This document shows, piece by piece, positions 8,395 through 16,572 of a DNA stretch of 64,000 nt. Numbering within the stretch: the first letter of the stretch is position 1; every line of letters begins with the position of its first letter. A program made the translations under genes and the position numbers. The notes under the pieces were generated by a model. The model worked only from the letters and a program-made list of their open reading frames with translations. It had not been told where the DNA came from and searched no databases. Source of the DNA: Corynebacterium sp. BD556 (GTDB taxonomy: Bacteria > Actinomycetota > Actinomycetes > Mycobacteriales > Mycobacteriaceae); contig NZ_CP141643.1 of the NCBI RefSeq assembly GCF_038452275.1, forward strand, positions 1,364,001 through 1,428,000. Direction: 5' to 3'.

Positions 8395-8547
8395 AGGAGT
8401 CCTTTCGCTAGTGCTTGTCGACGCCGCCCCCGCCGAACGCCATAAACATTCTCAGCAACACTAACACTTAAAAGCAGGTGTGTAGAAATATGTGTTTCAA
8501 ATCATTGAACTTTCTAGCGCAGACCGCCACCGCGATCCATGGATGCC

Positions 8548-9735
8548 CTACTTAAGGTTAGGGTTGCCGTCCTTCCACTGCTCCCAGGGTATGTTCCAGT
8601 ACCCCAAACCGTCGGTGCCGCTGAGCGTGCCGCCGTAGGTGTTGCTAATCTCCACCGGGTCACCGCGCTTGACGTTGTTGAGGTACCAGGCCGCATTGTC
8701 CGGACTCGCGTTGATGCAGCCGTGGGATTGATTCGTGCCACCCAGCGCCCACATAGCCCACGGGGCGGAATGGACGTAGATGCCCGAGTAGGACAACTGC
8801 GTCGCACTTTTCACGTCGGTAACGTAACCACCAGCATCAAGCGACAACCCGTAGGTGCGCGAGTCCATGGTCAACGCATTGTGCTGGTCACCCACCACAT
8901 AGATCCCGTTGGGGGTGTCCCACTTCCCGTCCGTACCGAGAGAGACCGGGAAAGAATAAACAGCCTCACCATTGCGCACCACCGTAAGCGTCTTCGTGGC
9001 GTTATCGATCCGGGTAATCACCTCATCTCCAATGGTGAAGCTAGTCTCTACATCCTTGGCGCCGTAAACACCCCCACCCAAATCACGGCCATAAAGATCA
9101 GCCTTGACGGTGACAGAGGTTCCGGGCTGCCAATAATCTTTCGGCCGCCACCGCAATTCATAAGGGTCGATCCAATAAAAACCACCCTCGGTATTGTTGG
9201 AGGTCTGCACGGAAATAGCCTCCTCTACCGCGGCGCGGTCTGGCGGCGCCGTAGAAAAACGCACTGTGACCGCCTGGCCCACCCCCACGATCGAGCCCTC
9301 CACGGGACCGAAGTAACCAGTGGTCTGAGCCACCGGTACGACAGTGCTAAAAGAGGTGTCGATCTCGTTTCCTTCGCGGTCAACCCCCTCGAAGGTGTAG
9401 GTGCGGCCATAACCGAGCGGTTCGGTCGTCGTCCACTTAGACATGCCTTCGTTGAACTCACCAGCAACCCGCTTGCCGGCGTCGTTAGTCAAAATCAGGG
9501 CCCTTAACCCCGCCGAGGCCTCCACTGTGACAGGTTCCCCCGGCGCCACATCCGTCTCACCATCAGCGATGGAAATCACCGGCGGCTGCAACTTTTCCGA
9601 CTCCTGGGCAACCTCCTGGATAGCTGCATCACTAGACAGGCTGGCGTTCGGCTGCGTACACGCCACCCCGACAGCACACATCCACATAGCGACCACAACT
9701 GCTGCGGCCTTGCGCAGTACTCTAACCTTCTTCAA
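8548..9735 (-). CDS. L,D-transpeptidase lipoprotein
   Basis: 395 residues. It has a signal peptide with lipobox VGVAC (Cys26), then two Ig-like domains (about residues 50-235) and a YkuD catalytic domain ending in HSAPWAMWALGGTNQSHGCINASP, with His338 and catalytic Cys340. Such enzymes make 3-3 cross-links in peptidoglycan outside the membrane and are targets of carbapenems. The arrangement matches mycobacterial LdtA/LdtB-type proteins. Transcribed alone; a 200-bp spacer separates it from tRNA-Lys. Confidence 0.93.
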   Translation of the reverse strand: MKKVRVLRKAAAVVVAMWMCAVGVACTQPNASLSSDAAIQEVAQESEKLQPPVISIADGETDVAPGEPVTVEASAGLRALILTNDAGKRVAGEFNEGMSKWTTTEPLGYGRTYTFEGVDREGNEIDTSFSTVVPVAQTTGYFGPVEGSIVGVGQAVTVRFSTAPPDRAAVEEAISVQTSNNTEGGFYWIDPYELRWRPKDYWQPGTSVTVKADLYGRDLGGGVYGAKDVETSFTIGDEVITRIDNATKTLTVVRNGEAVYSFPVSLGTDGKWDTPNGIYVVGDQHNALTMDSRTYGLSLDAGGYVTDVKSATQLSYSGIYVHSAPWAMWALGGTNQSHGCINASPDNAAWYLNNVKRGDPVEISNTYGGTLSGTDGLGYWNIPWEQWKDGNPNLK

Positions 9736-9946
9736 ATTTGACGACCTAACCCGCGAACTCGATACCCAACTGATTGCTTCACCTCGTACTTTAACGTGTC
9801 CACCCCAGGTTCATCCATTTGTTAAACAACCGTTCAATTATTGCTGAAAAAACCATTGTGCGCTGGTGATTTCATACTTGCCAAGCATGGGTGCTATATT
9901 TTTCTTCGTTGCCGAGGGCGACACAAACTAGAAACAAACTAGATAA

Positions 9947-10022
9947 GCGCTACTAGCTCAACTGGCAGAGCAACTGACTCTTAATCAGTGGGTTCGGGGT
10001 TCGAGTCCCTGGTGGCGCACCA
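9947..10022 (+). tRNA. tRNA-Lys (anticodon CTT)
   Basis: The anticodon CTT is at 9980-9982. Acceptor stem 9947-9953 pairs with 10012-10018 and CCA is encoded at 10020-10022. Confidence 0.94.
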
Positions 10023-10029
10023 AATGCAC

Positions 10030-10067
10030 ACAGGTCGGGCGATACAAAGCCCGGCCTGTTTTTATTT
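10030..10067 (+). terminator. Rho-independent terminator after tRNA-Lys
   Basis: The stem ACAGGTCGGGC (10030-10040) pairs with GCCCGGCCTGT (10049-10059), allowing one G-T pair, followed by a T-rich run to 10067. Confidence 0.85.
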
Positions 10068-10086
10068 TCGCCGCTAGACTACCCAC

Positions 10087-10638
10087 ATGGCTACAGCACT
10101 TGTCATTGTGGATGTTCAGGGCGACTTCTGCCCCGGTGGCTCGCTAGCGACCACACGCGGCGATGAGATCGCCGCGAAAGTTGCGGAGTTAATCTCAGGT
10201 GAGCACGGCTACACCCACGTGGTGGCCACACAGGATTGGCACATCGACCCAGGCATCCACTTCTCCGTCAACCCGGACTACACCGACACCTGGCCCGTTC
10301 ACTGCGTCGCGGACACTGAGGGCGCAGCGATCCGCGAGCCAATCAATACCTCGTTGATCGAAGCGTTTTTCCGCAAAGGTGAATACACCGCCGCCTATTC
10401 CGGTTTCGAGGGGTCTGCCGAAGGAGTGCCCCTCGCCGAGTGGCTGCGCAAACAAGGCGTGGACACCCTTGACGTGTGCGGCATCGCCACGGATCACTGC
10501 GTGCGCGCCACCGCCCTCGACGGCCTGAAGGAAGGATTCATTGTCCGGGTACTGCGCGAGCTCTGCGCCCCAGTCAGCGAGGAGCGCGGCGAACGCGCCC
10601 TACACGAGTTGGAAAACGCCGGCGCGACCTTGGCCTGA
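10087..10638 (+). CDS. pncA: Nicotinamidase / pyrazinamidase
   Basis: 183 residues. It hydrolyses nicotinamide to nicotinate in the cytoplasm for NAD salvage. The catalytic triad is visible: Asp9 (VDVQGDFC), Lys97 (FRKGEY) and Cys138 (ATDHCVRAT). Metal ligands Asp50, His52 and His58 lie in TQDWHIDPGIHF. The family length is ~185. It works with pncB (22875) and nadE (35236), also in this window but in other transcription units. An enzyme of this type would be expected to activate pyrazinamide. Confidence 0.95.
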   Translation: MATALVIVDVQGDFCPGGSLATTRGDEIAAKVAELISGEHGYTHVVATQDWHIDPGIHFSVNPDYTDTWPVHCVADTEGAAIREPINTSLIEAFFRKGEYTAAYSGFEGSAEGVPLAEWLRKQGVDTLDVCGIATDHCVRATALDGLKEGFIVRVLRELCAPVSEERGERALHELENAGATLA

Positions 10639-10646
10639 GCGAGAGA

Positions 10647-10682
10647 AAAGCCCGCTCCGAGTAGTGGACGGGCGCGGGCTTT
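10647..10682. terminator. Hairpin between pncA and the DUF3618 gene
   Basis: AAAGCCCGC pairs with GCGGGCTTT at the two ends of this interval. It lies between two convergent genes and can serve both strands. Confidence 0.7.
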
Positions 10683-10700
10683 CGCGGGGCGGTGGCAAGC

Positions 10701-10976
10701 TTAGCGACGAGCCAGAAGCTTCTGCAGCTCTTTGAGCTCCTTCTTGCGCTTGCGGCCGTTGAGCGCCTTAACGGCGATCAGAAGGGCAATACCCGCGCCG
10801 ATGCCGGCGAGGACCTTCTGCACTGTCTCGTCCTGAAGCAGGCCAGCGACCTGCCCCTTGGCGTTGTCCGCCAAGTTGGACGGGTTGGCGCGCGACGCAA
10901 GCTCGTCGAGAGTGCTAGCGAGCTGGCTTCGGGTGCGTTCAATGTCGCGCTCGATATCGTTGATGTCACGTGCCAC
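10701..10976 (-). CDS. DUF3618 protein
   Basis: 91 residues: MARDINDIERDIERTRSQLASTLDELASRANPSNLAD is the DUF3618 signature, a charged helix at the N-terminus. One hydrophobic segment follows (VLAGIGAGIALLIAVKAL) and a basic tail (GRKRKKELKELQKLLARR). It is probably a membrane-anchored coiled-coil protein of the envelope; the function is not known. Divergent from bcp with a 70-bp shared promoter region. Confidence 0.85.
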   Translation of the reverse strand: MARDINDIERDIERTRSQLASTLDELASRANPSNLADNAKGQVAGLLQDETVQKVLAGIGAGIALLIAVKALNGRKRKKELKELQKLLARR

Positions 10977-11046
10977 GGTGATGATCTCCTACGTTGTTTT
11001 CGTACTAAAGCGTGTCTTTTTACACAGTAGTGTAAAACGGGCAAGT

Positions 11047-11523
11047 ATGACTGAGAATATCCGCCTCGAACAGGGCGACTCCGCCCCCACATTCGCCTTG
11101 AGCGACGACAAAGGCACAACCGTCTCTTTGGCCGACTACGCCGGCAAACGTGTCATTGTCTACTTCTACCCACGCGCCAACACCCCAGGCTGCACGACGG
11201 AAGCCTGCGACTTCAGCGAGAAACTCGAGGAATTCAACAAAGTTGATGTCGCCGTCATCGGCATCAGCCCCGACACGCCGGACAAGCTCGCCGCGTTCCG
11301 CGCCGACCACGACCTCAACATCACGCTGCTATCTGACCCCGACAAGAAAGTCATGACTGCCTGGGGCGCGTTCGGCGAAAAGAAGAACTACGGCAAGGTT
11401 GTCCAAGGAGTGATTCGTTCAACTTTCCTCGTCGACACCGACGGTACAATCGCGCAAAGCCAATACAACGTACGCGCCAAGGGCCATGTCGAGCGCATCC
11501 TGCGTGACTGGAACCTGCAGTAA
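11047..11523 (+). CDS. bcp: Thioredoxin-dependent thiol peroxidase (BCP type)
   Basis: 158 residues. It reduces hydroperoxides using thioredoxin. The peroxidatic Cys49 and resolving Cys54 lie in NTPGCTTEACDFSE, the five-residue spacing of atypical 2-Cys BCP enzymes. GDSAPTFALSDDKG and VIRSTFLVDTDG are the conserved family ends. Monocistronic, ending just before the convergent tRNA-Leu. Confidence 0.95.
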   Translation: MTENIRLEQGDSAPTFALSDDKGTTVSLADYAGKRVIVYFYPRANTPGCTTEACDFSEKLEEFNKVDVAVIGISPDTPDKLAAFRADHDLNITLLSDPDKKVMTAWGAFGEKKNYGKVVQGVIRSTFLVDTDGTIAQSQYNVRAKGHVERILRDWNLQ

Positions 11524-11527
11524 AAAA

Positions 11528-11612
<85 letters not shown>

Positions 11613-11700
11613 GCAACATGAAATACAATACATGGAGCCACGCCCGAACAGCTAAACGGTGGTTATCCAACTTTCGGAGGGCTTGCTAGACTGGCCCGAT

Positions 11701-12168
11701 GTGAGCCAGACTCAAGATTTCGCACCGCAGCCCGCCAAGCGCGAGCATGTGCGCGTGCGCGCTTGGCACATCCTTTTGCTGACCATCGCCGTCATCTGCA
11801 CAATTTTGCTTGCCTGGTGGCAGTGGACTCGCTTTACATCCGGCTCTGGCACCTTCCAGAACTTGGGTTACGCCCTCCAGTGGCCCTTCTTCGGCGCGTT
11901 TTTCGTCTACGCCTACCGAATGGGACTGCGGATGGAAAACGAAAAGATCGACGCTATTAACTCCGGCGCCACAATGGACGAGCTCTACGAAGCAGACCTC
12001 GTCCGCTTCGGGGGCAACGGCAAAGACACGGCTATCGACAGTTCCTTCCTGCCAGCACGCCCCGAACTCAACATCGAAGAATTCAATGCCTTAAACGTCC
12101 AGCGACGCGGCAGCACCAGCGACGGCGCTGTCCACCGAGACGCTTCATGTAACGACCCGGACCAATAG
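11701..12168 (+). CDS. Conserved actinobacterial membrane protein
   Basis: 155 residues from GTG 11701. A basic N-terminus precedes two hydrophobic helices, AWHILLLTIAVICTILLAWWQW and ALQWPFFGAFFVYAYRMGL, then an acidic cytoplasmic tail. The position before a DUF3817 gene resembles the Mtb Rv1343c-Rv1342c neighbourhood, so it may be the counterpart of Rv1343c; that is a synteny inference. No enzymatic motif is visible. It ends 11 bases before the next gene. Confidence 0.75.
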   Translation: MSQTQDFAPQPAKREHVRVRAWHILLLTIAVICTILLAWWQWTRFTSGSGTFQNLGYALQWPFFGAFFVYAYRMGLRMENEKIDAINSGATMDELYEADLVRFGGNGKDTAIDSSFLPARPELNIEEFNALNVQRRGSTSDGAVHRDASCNDPDQ

Positions 12169-12179
12169 GAGAGGAACCG

Positions 12180-12542
12180 ATGAGCACCACCCCCAGCCAC
12201 GCCCCGAAGATCCACCCGGAGCGCAAGAAGCGCGTCAAAACCGCTTTGACCATCTTCTCGGCCACAGCTTGGATCACCGGTGTCTTGCTGCTTTTGCTGA
12301 CGGCGCGCATGATTATGGAGTACATCTTCCACATGGATGTTGCACTTCTCGAATGGGTCGGGCGCATCCACGGCCTCGCCTATATGGCGTTTTTGCTCGC
12401 CTCAATGAACCTCGGGCTCAAGGCGCGCTGGCCAGCGATGACCTGGGGTGTCACCGCCATCTCTGGTGTTGTTCCGTTCTTGTCATTTGTGGTTGAAGCT
12501 AAGCGCCGCCACGAGGTCAACAAGCAGTTCCAACTCGTTTAA
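12180..12542 (+). CDS. DUF3817 membrane protein
   Basis: 120 residues with three hydrophobic segments (ALTIFSATAWITGVLLLLLTAR, LEWVGRIHGLAYMAFLLASMNLGL, MTWGVTAISGVVPFLSFVVEA). The family signature IHGLAYMAFL and the closing PFLSFVVEAKRRHEV are present. AGGAGAGG lies upstream. Function unknown; Rv1342c is the mycobacterial counterpart. The last 86 bases belong to the 925-bp direct repeat and recur at 14684-14769. Confidence 0.85.
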   Translation: MSTTPSHAPKIHPERKKRVKTALTIFSATAWITGVLLLLLTARMIMEYIFHMDVALLEWVGRIHGLAYMAFLLASMNLGLKARWPAMTWGVTAISGVVPFLSFVVEAKRRHEVNKQFQLV

Positions 12543-12636
12543 CACGCGGGCGGCCAAGGGCCGAAGTCCGACCGGGAAAGGACTTTCCTCGGCCAAAAAC
12601 CCCTCCAACTAGCACATGCCACCAAAGAAGCAGTTT

Positions 12637-12996
12637 TTACTTCTCGCCTAACCGAGTAAGCGTCAGCGCACCAATATTTTCCGCCAGTTTGTTATCGGGC
12701 GCCAAAGTTAGCGTATTGCCCTGGACTTTACCGATGTACTTCAGGTCCTGGCCTGTCTTCGGGTCTGCCAGCTTGAACTCCTCATCATCGCGCTCGCAGC
12801 GACCATTACCAGTATTGTCGGCCTCGGTAAGCTGCCAGTCGCATTTCTTGCCATCCACGTTCAAGGTGGCTTCGCCGGTAGTTCCAGCCTGGCCGGTCCA
12901 AGTCCCGGAAAACTCGTCGCCGCCACCGCAGGCGGCAAGCAGGCAACCAGAAAGCAAGATCGAAGCGGCAACGGCAAAGGTTTTATTTCTTATCAT
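12637..12996 (-). CDS. Small secreted lipoprotein, copy 1
   Basis: 119 residues with a lipobox (ILLSGCLLAACGGG; the likely lipidated Cys is in LLAAC). The mature part, FSGTWTGQAGTTGEATLNVDGKKCDWQLTEADNTGNGRCERDDEEF, has two cysteines and a repeated-strand look, as in small lipocalin-like lipoproteins. Function unknown. It is identical in protein sequence to the copy at 14864-15223, because both lie in the direct repeat. Confidence 0.8.
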   Translation of the reverse strand: MIRNKTFAVAASILLSGCLLAACGGGDEFSGTWTGQAGTTGEATLNVDGKKCDWQLTEADNTGNGRCERDDEEFKLADPKTGQDLKYIGKVQGNTLTLAPDNKLAENIGALTLTRLGEK

Positions 12997-13005
12997 GGCT
13001 CCACC

Positions 13006-13381
13006 TTAAAGACCTGCCAAGTGTTGCGCCAACGTGCGCAAAGCCTTGCCACGGTGAGACAGGGCGTTTTTCTCCTCCGGAGTCAACTCAGCCGCAGAAC
13101 GACCCGGGGTGTCAGCAGGTGCAAAAAGCGGGTCATAACCAAAACCGTAAGAGCCCTGCGGGGCGCGAAGGATCTCACCTTCCCACCGCCCGATGGCCGT
13201 GTACTGCTCACCAGAAGGGGTGACCAAAGCGCAGCAAGACACAAACGCCGCAGAGCGCACCGGCAAATCTTCCATCTGGGCAAGCAGCAGCCGGTTATTA
13301 GCTTCGTCGTCGCCGTGCAATCCTGCCCAGCGCGCGGAAAGCACACCCGGCATACCATTTAACGCGGTAACGGCAATGCCG
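13006..13381 (-). pseudogene. rdgB: rdgB fragment (C-terminal part)
   Basis: It matches codons of the intact rdgB at 15233-15608 base for base, starting inside [20 protein letters not shown]. The N-terminal third is missing; upstream, in the same frame, comes the stop codon of the epimerase gene (TAG at 13396-13398). An internal ATG at 13353 could give a 115-residue product, but it lacks the SxNxxK substrate-binding start and the catalytic acidic residues, so it should be inactive. Confidence 0.9.
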
Positions 13382-13395
13382 ATTTGACTGGGGCG

Positions 13396-14364
13396 CTATT
13401 TGCCGTCTTGCGCCAGGCACCATTCGGCCGCGCGCCGCTGCCCCTCCTCCAGGCTTACCTGCGGCTCGTAGCCTAAAATACGACGGGCCTTCTCGATGCT
13501 GTAGCCGCCGGTCTGGCGGGTGAAGTAGCGCATTGTATCCGGATTGGACTCAGTGCGCTGGCCCCGCAGCTTTGCAATGAAGGCGATCAGCCCCGCCAGG
13601 CCCACGGCCAGATGCGTCGGCAGGAGGGGGAAAGGTCCCGTCTTGGTGTACTTTGCCAACAACTTGAAGTACTCCTTGCAGGTCACCACCTGACCACCGG
13701 AGAGAGTAAAGACCTCACCGGCGGCCTCCTCAACTTCCACGGCGGCTGCGATACCGCGCGCCAGGTCGTCGATGTAGACCGGGGTAAAGTGCCCCTTGCC
13801 CCACTTGGGCAGCGCAAAGAGATGCTTTCTCATTGCCTCATAGGGCAGCCAAGTCCACGGGCGCGAGCGCGGGCCGTAGACATCACCCGGGCGCACAATG
13901 ACTGCTTCCATATTGCCCTCAATCATCTTGCGGTACACCGGAATCTCGCTCAGCACCTTGGTGTCAACGTAGGCGGTGCCGTTGACGTTTACGGGGCTAT
14001 CTTCGTCGAGCTCCTCGGGCACATCCGGGAAGACCACAATGGAGGAGAGCTGCACAAAGCGGCGCACGCCGAGTTTTTCGGCGGAATCGAGCAGCGCTTT
14101 GGTGCCTTGCACATTGACCGCAAAGGCTTCTTCGTGAGTCATCGCCAAAGAAACGAGCGCGGCGGTGTGGACGATGGCATCGGCGCCGCGAATATGCTCG
14201 GCTCCCGCCCCGGGCTGAGCAAGATCAGCGGCAAAGATATTCTGCTTTCGGTCTTCACGCAGATCTAAGCCGATTACTTCATGTCCGCGATCGCGCAGTT
14301 CCTCACTAACGGCTGCACCAATGAAACCGGCAGCACCTGTGACAACGACCCTCATTTCTCTCAC
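13396..14364 (-). CDS. NAD-dependent epimerase/dehydratase
   Basis: About 322 residues from GTG 14364, or 319 from ATG 14355. An extended-SDR fold: nucleotide motif TGAAGFIGAA near residue 10, VHTAALVSL, Ser in QLSSIVVF and the catalytic AYVDTK (YxxxK). VIVRPGDVYGPRSRPW is the family's sugar- or sterol-side segment. It could act on a nucleotide sugar or a 3-beta-hydroxysteroid-like substrate; sequence does not decide. It sits between two copies of a direct repeat and replaces part of an rdgB copy, so it looks inserted relative to the ancestral order. Confidence 0.85.
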   Translation of the reverse strand: MREMRVVVTGAAGFIGAAVSEELRDRGHEVIGLDLREDRKQNIFAADLAQPGAGAEHIRGADAIVHTAALVSLAMTHEEAFAVNVQGTKALLDSAEKLGVRRFVQLSSIVVFPDVPEELDEDSPVNVNGTAYVDTKVLSEIPVYRKMIEGNMEAVIVRPGDVYGPRSRPWTWLPYEAMRKHLFALPKWGKGHFTPVYIDDLARGIAAAVEVEEAAGEVFTLSGGQVVTCKEYFKLLAKYTKTGPFPLLPTHLAVGLAGLIAFIAKLRGQRTESNPDTMRYFTRQTGGYSIEKARRILGYEPQVSLEEGQRRAAEWCLAQDGK

Positions 14365-14616
14365 CCGTTCCCGTAGGCTCTCCGCTTTACGACGCCCGTA
14401 AAGTCAGCTCCAAGAATACTCATCGCGGGCATTTGTGCAGGCTGTGACTTTGTCCTCCTGGCCTTTAGCCGGGCTGAACCCACCTTTGGTGGTCATTTCA
14501 TTCTTCAGGCTGAAGGAGAGGGCCTGCTCAACCTTCTTCATTCAAAGACATTGACAACAGATTGCCAGGTGCGTACGCACTCAACGCCGCCGCCGAAACC
14601 GTCGCCATTATTTACC

Positions 14617-14685
14617 TGGGAAGCGGCAAGGACCTTATACCACCCGAAAGCCGCCTTTTGCGCCGCGATAAGCTCGCGGCAACCC
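14617..14685 (-). pseudogene. Relic of the rdgB 5' end and rphA 3' end
   Basis: These ~69 bases match the intact rphA-rdgB junction at about 15807-15875, but with four to five differences including a one-base insertion that destroys the rphA stop codon. The read-through translation is GCRELIAAQKAAFGWYKVLAAS against [15 protein letters not shown] in intact RphA. It joins the DUF3817 fragment directly. Confidence 0.8.
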
Positions 14686-14769
14686 ATCTCCGGTGTTGTT
14701 CCGTTCTTGTCATTTGTGGTTGAAGCTAAGCGCCGCCGCGAGGTCAACAAGCAGTTCCAACTCGTTTAA
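14686..14769 (+). pseudogene. DUF3817 3' fragment
   Basis: It encodes only SGVVPFLSFVVEAKRRREVNKQFQLV plus a stop, the last part of the intact DUF3817 protein with one His-to-Arg change. An open frame from 14551 runs into it but has no family resemblance. Confidence 0.85.
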
Positions 14770-14863
14770 CACGCGGGCGGCCAAGGGCCGAAGTCCGACC
14801 GGGAAAGGACTTTCCTCGGCCAAAAACCCCTCCAACTAGCACATGCCACCAAAGAAGCAGTTT

Positions 14864-15223
14864 TTACTTCTCGCCTAACCGAGTAAGCGTCAGCGCACCA
14901 ATATTTTCCGCCAGTTTGTTATCGGGCGCCAAAGTTAGCGTATTGCCCTGAACTTTACCGATGTACTTCAGGTCCTGGCCTGTCTTCGGGTCTGCCAGCT
15001 TGAACTCCTCATCATCGCGCTCGCAGCGACCATTACCAGTATTGTCGGCCTCGGTAAGCTGCCAGTCGCATTTCTTGCCATCCACGTTCAAGGTGGCTTC
15101 GCCGGTAGTTCCAGCCTGGCCGGTCCAAGTCCCGGAAAACTCGTCGCCGCCACCGCAGGCGGCAAGCAGGCAACCAGAAAGCAAGATCGAAGCGGCAACG
15201 GCAAAGGTTTTATTTCTTATCAT
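14864..15223 (-). CDS. Small secreted lipoprotein, copy 2
   Basis: Same 119-residue lipoprotein as at 12637-12996, identical in amino-acid sequence with one silent base change (14951). Which copy is ancestral is suggested by its intact neighbour rdgB, ten bases upstream, which favours this one. Confidence 0.8.
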   Translation of the reverse strand: MIRNKTFAVAASILLSGCLLAACGGGDEFSGTWTGQAGTTGEATLNVDGKKCDWQLTEADNTGNGRCERDDEEFKLADPKTGQDLKYIGKVQGNTLTLAPDNKLAENIGALTLTRLGEK

Positions 15224-15232
15224 GGCTCCACC

Positions 15233-15829
15233 TTAAAGACCTGCCAAGTGTTGCGCCAACGTGCGCAAAGCCTTGCCACGGTGAGACAGGGCGTTTTTCT
15301 CCTCCGGAGTCAACTCAGCCGCAGAACGACCCGGGGTGTCAGCAGGTGCAAAAAGCGGGTCATAACCAAAACCGTAAGAGCCCTGCGGGGCGCGAAGGAT
15401 CTCACCTTCCCACCGCCCGATGGCCGTGTACTGCTCACCAGAAGGGGTGACCAAAGCGCAGCAAGACACAAACGCCGCAGAGCGCACCGGCAAATCTTCC
15501 ATCTGGGCAAGCAGCAGCCGGTTATTAGCTTCGTCGTCGCCGTGCAATCCTGCCCAGCGCGCGGAAAGCACACCCGGCATACCATTTAACGCGGTAACGG
15601 CAATGCCGGAGTCATCAGCCACGCACGCTAAACCAGTATGCGCTGCCCCCGCACGAGCCTTGATCAAAGCGTTATCTTCAAAGGTCAAGCCGTCTTCTTT
15701 GGGTTCGGGGTAAGCGGGAACATCGGCAAGGGAAACAAGCTCAATGCTTACAATTCCTAGGTGCGTGAGCACCTGCTCAAGCTCGCTCAGCTTCTTCGGG
15801 TTAGTGGAAGCGACAAGGACCTTTACCAC
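15233..15829 (-). CDS. rdgB: Non-canonical purine NTP pyrophosphatase (RdgB/HAM1)
   Basis: 198 residues from GTG 15829, which overlaps the rphA stop codon. It hydrolyses ITP, dITP and XTP to keep them out of nucleic acids. Motifs: [12 protein letters not shown] (triphosphate binding), [11 protein letters not shown] (catalytic acids), [21 protein letters not shown] and ALSHRGKAL. The rphA-rdgB coupling is conserved in actinobacteria (Rv1340-Rv1341). Confidence 0.95.
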   Translation of the reverse strand: MVKVLVASTNPKKLSELEQVLTHLGIVSIELVSLADVPAYPEPKEDGLTFEDNALIKARAGAAHTGLACVADDSGIAVTALNGMPGVLSARWAGLHGDDEANNRLLLAQMEDLPVRSAAFVSCCALVTPSGEQYTAIGRWEGEILRAPQGSYGFGYDPLFAPADTPGRSAAELTPEEKNALSHRGKALRTLAQHLAGL

Positions 15830-16557
15830 CCGAGAGCCGCCTTTTGCGCCTCGATAAGCTCGCGGCAACCCTTCTGCGCCACATCCAACATTTGGTTAAG
15901 CTCCTCCCGGCCGAACAAACCGTGCTCACCGGTTCCCTGAATCTCCACGAAGTTGCCGCCTTCTTGCATCACCACATTAAGGTCGACTTCTGCCCGGGAG
16001 TCCTCCTCGTAGGGCAGGTCGAGGGCGACGTGCCCGTCGACAAGCCCCGCAGAGACCGCAGCAACCGGTTTGAGCAGCGGTTCGCCCGGCACAACGCCCT
16101 GGGCGGTGAGGTACTCGATGGCATCGGCAAGTGCGACGTAGGCGCCGGTGATCGAAGCGGTGCGGGTGCCGCCGTCGGCCTGCAAAACGTCGCAGTCTAG
16201 CTGGATCGTGTTCTCCCCCAACTCCTTAAGGTCCACAGCCGCACGCAGCGAACGCCCCACCAGGCGAGAAATCTCGTGGGTGCGGCCCTTAACCTTGCCC
16301 TTCATCGATTCGCGCGGCATACGTTCGTGCGTTGCGGAAGGCAACATGGCGTACTCGGCGGTCAGCCAACCCTCACCGGAGTCCTTTTTGAACCGTGGCA
16401 CCCCCAACTCCACGGAAGCGGTACACATCACGCGGGTGTTGCCGAACTCGACAAGGACGCTGCCTGCCGGGTTGGAAGTAAACCCGCGGGTAATACGGAC
16501 AGGGCGCAGCTCGTCGTAGGCGCGGCCGTCGGCACGCTGAAATTTAGTGTCAGTCAC
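15823..16557 (-). CDS. rphA: Ribonuclease PH
   Basis: 244 residues. A phosphorolytic 3'-5' exoribonuclease that trims tRNA 3' ends. The opening [15 protein letters not shown] and the segments [32 protein letters not shown] and [24 protein letters not shown] are diagnostic, the last holding the phosphate-binding and catalytic residues. Normal length. Second gene of the minus-strand block running from the rhomboid gene. Confidence 0.96.
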   Translation of the reverse strand: MTDTKFQRADGRAYDELRPVRITRGFTSNPAGSVLVEFGNTRVMCTASVELGVPRFKKDSGEGWLTAEYAMLPSATHERMPRESMKGKVKGRTHEISRLVGRSLRAAVDLKELGENTIQLDCDVLQADGGTRTASITGAYVALADAIEYLTAQGVVPGEPLLKPVAAVSAGLVDGHVALDLPYEEDSRAEVDLNVVMQEGGNFVEIQGTGEHGLFGREELNQMLDVAQKGCRELIEAQKAALGW

Positions 16558-16572
16558 AACACCCAGCCTAAC

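Larger units (their letters stand above)
12457..13381. repeat. Direct repeat, copy 1 (925 bp)
   Basis: This interval is repeated at 14684-15608 with a constant offset of 2,227 and no indels. I found three mismatches (12464, 12511, 12724), about 99.7% identity. It covers the DUF3817 3' end, a whole lipoprotein gene and the rdgB 3' part. Both edges break sharply, at 12456/14683 and 13382/15609. Confidence 0.95.
14684..15608. repeat. Direct repeat, copy 2 (925 bp)
   Basis: Second copy of the 12457-13381 segment. Here the rdgB part continues into the complete gene, so this side preserves the ancestral rphA-rdgB order. The DUF3817 end (14686-14769) is a truncated fragment. Confidence 0.95.

Noticed and set aside
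14551-14769. 72-residue plus-strand frame ending like DUF3817
   Set aside because: Only the last 26 residues match DUF3817. The first part reads through the rdgB/rphA relic on the wrong strand, so it is a chance fusion.
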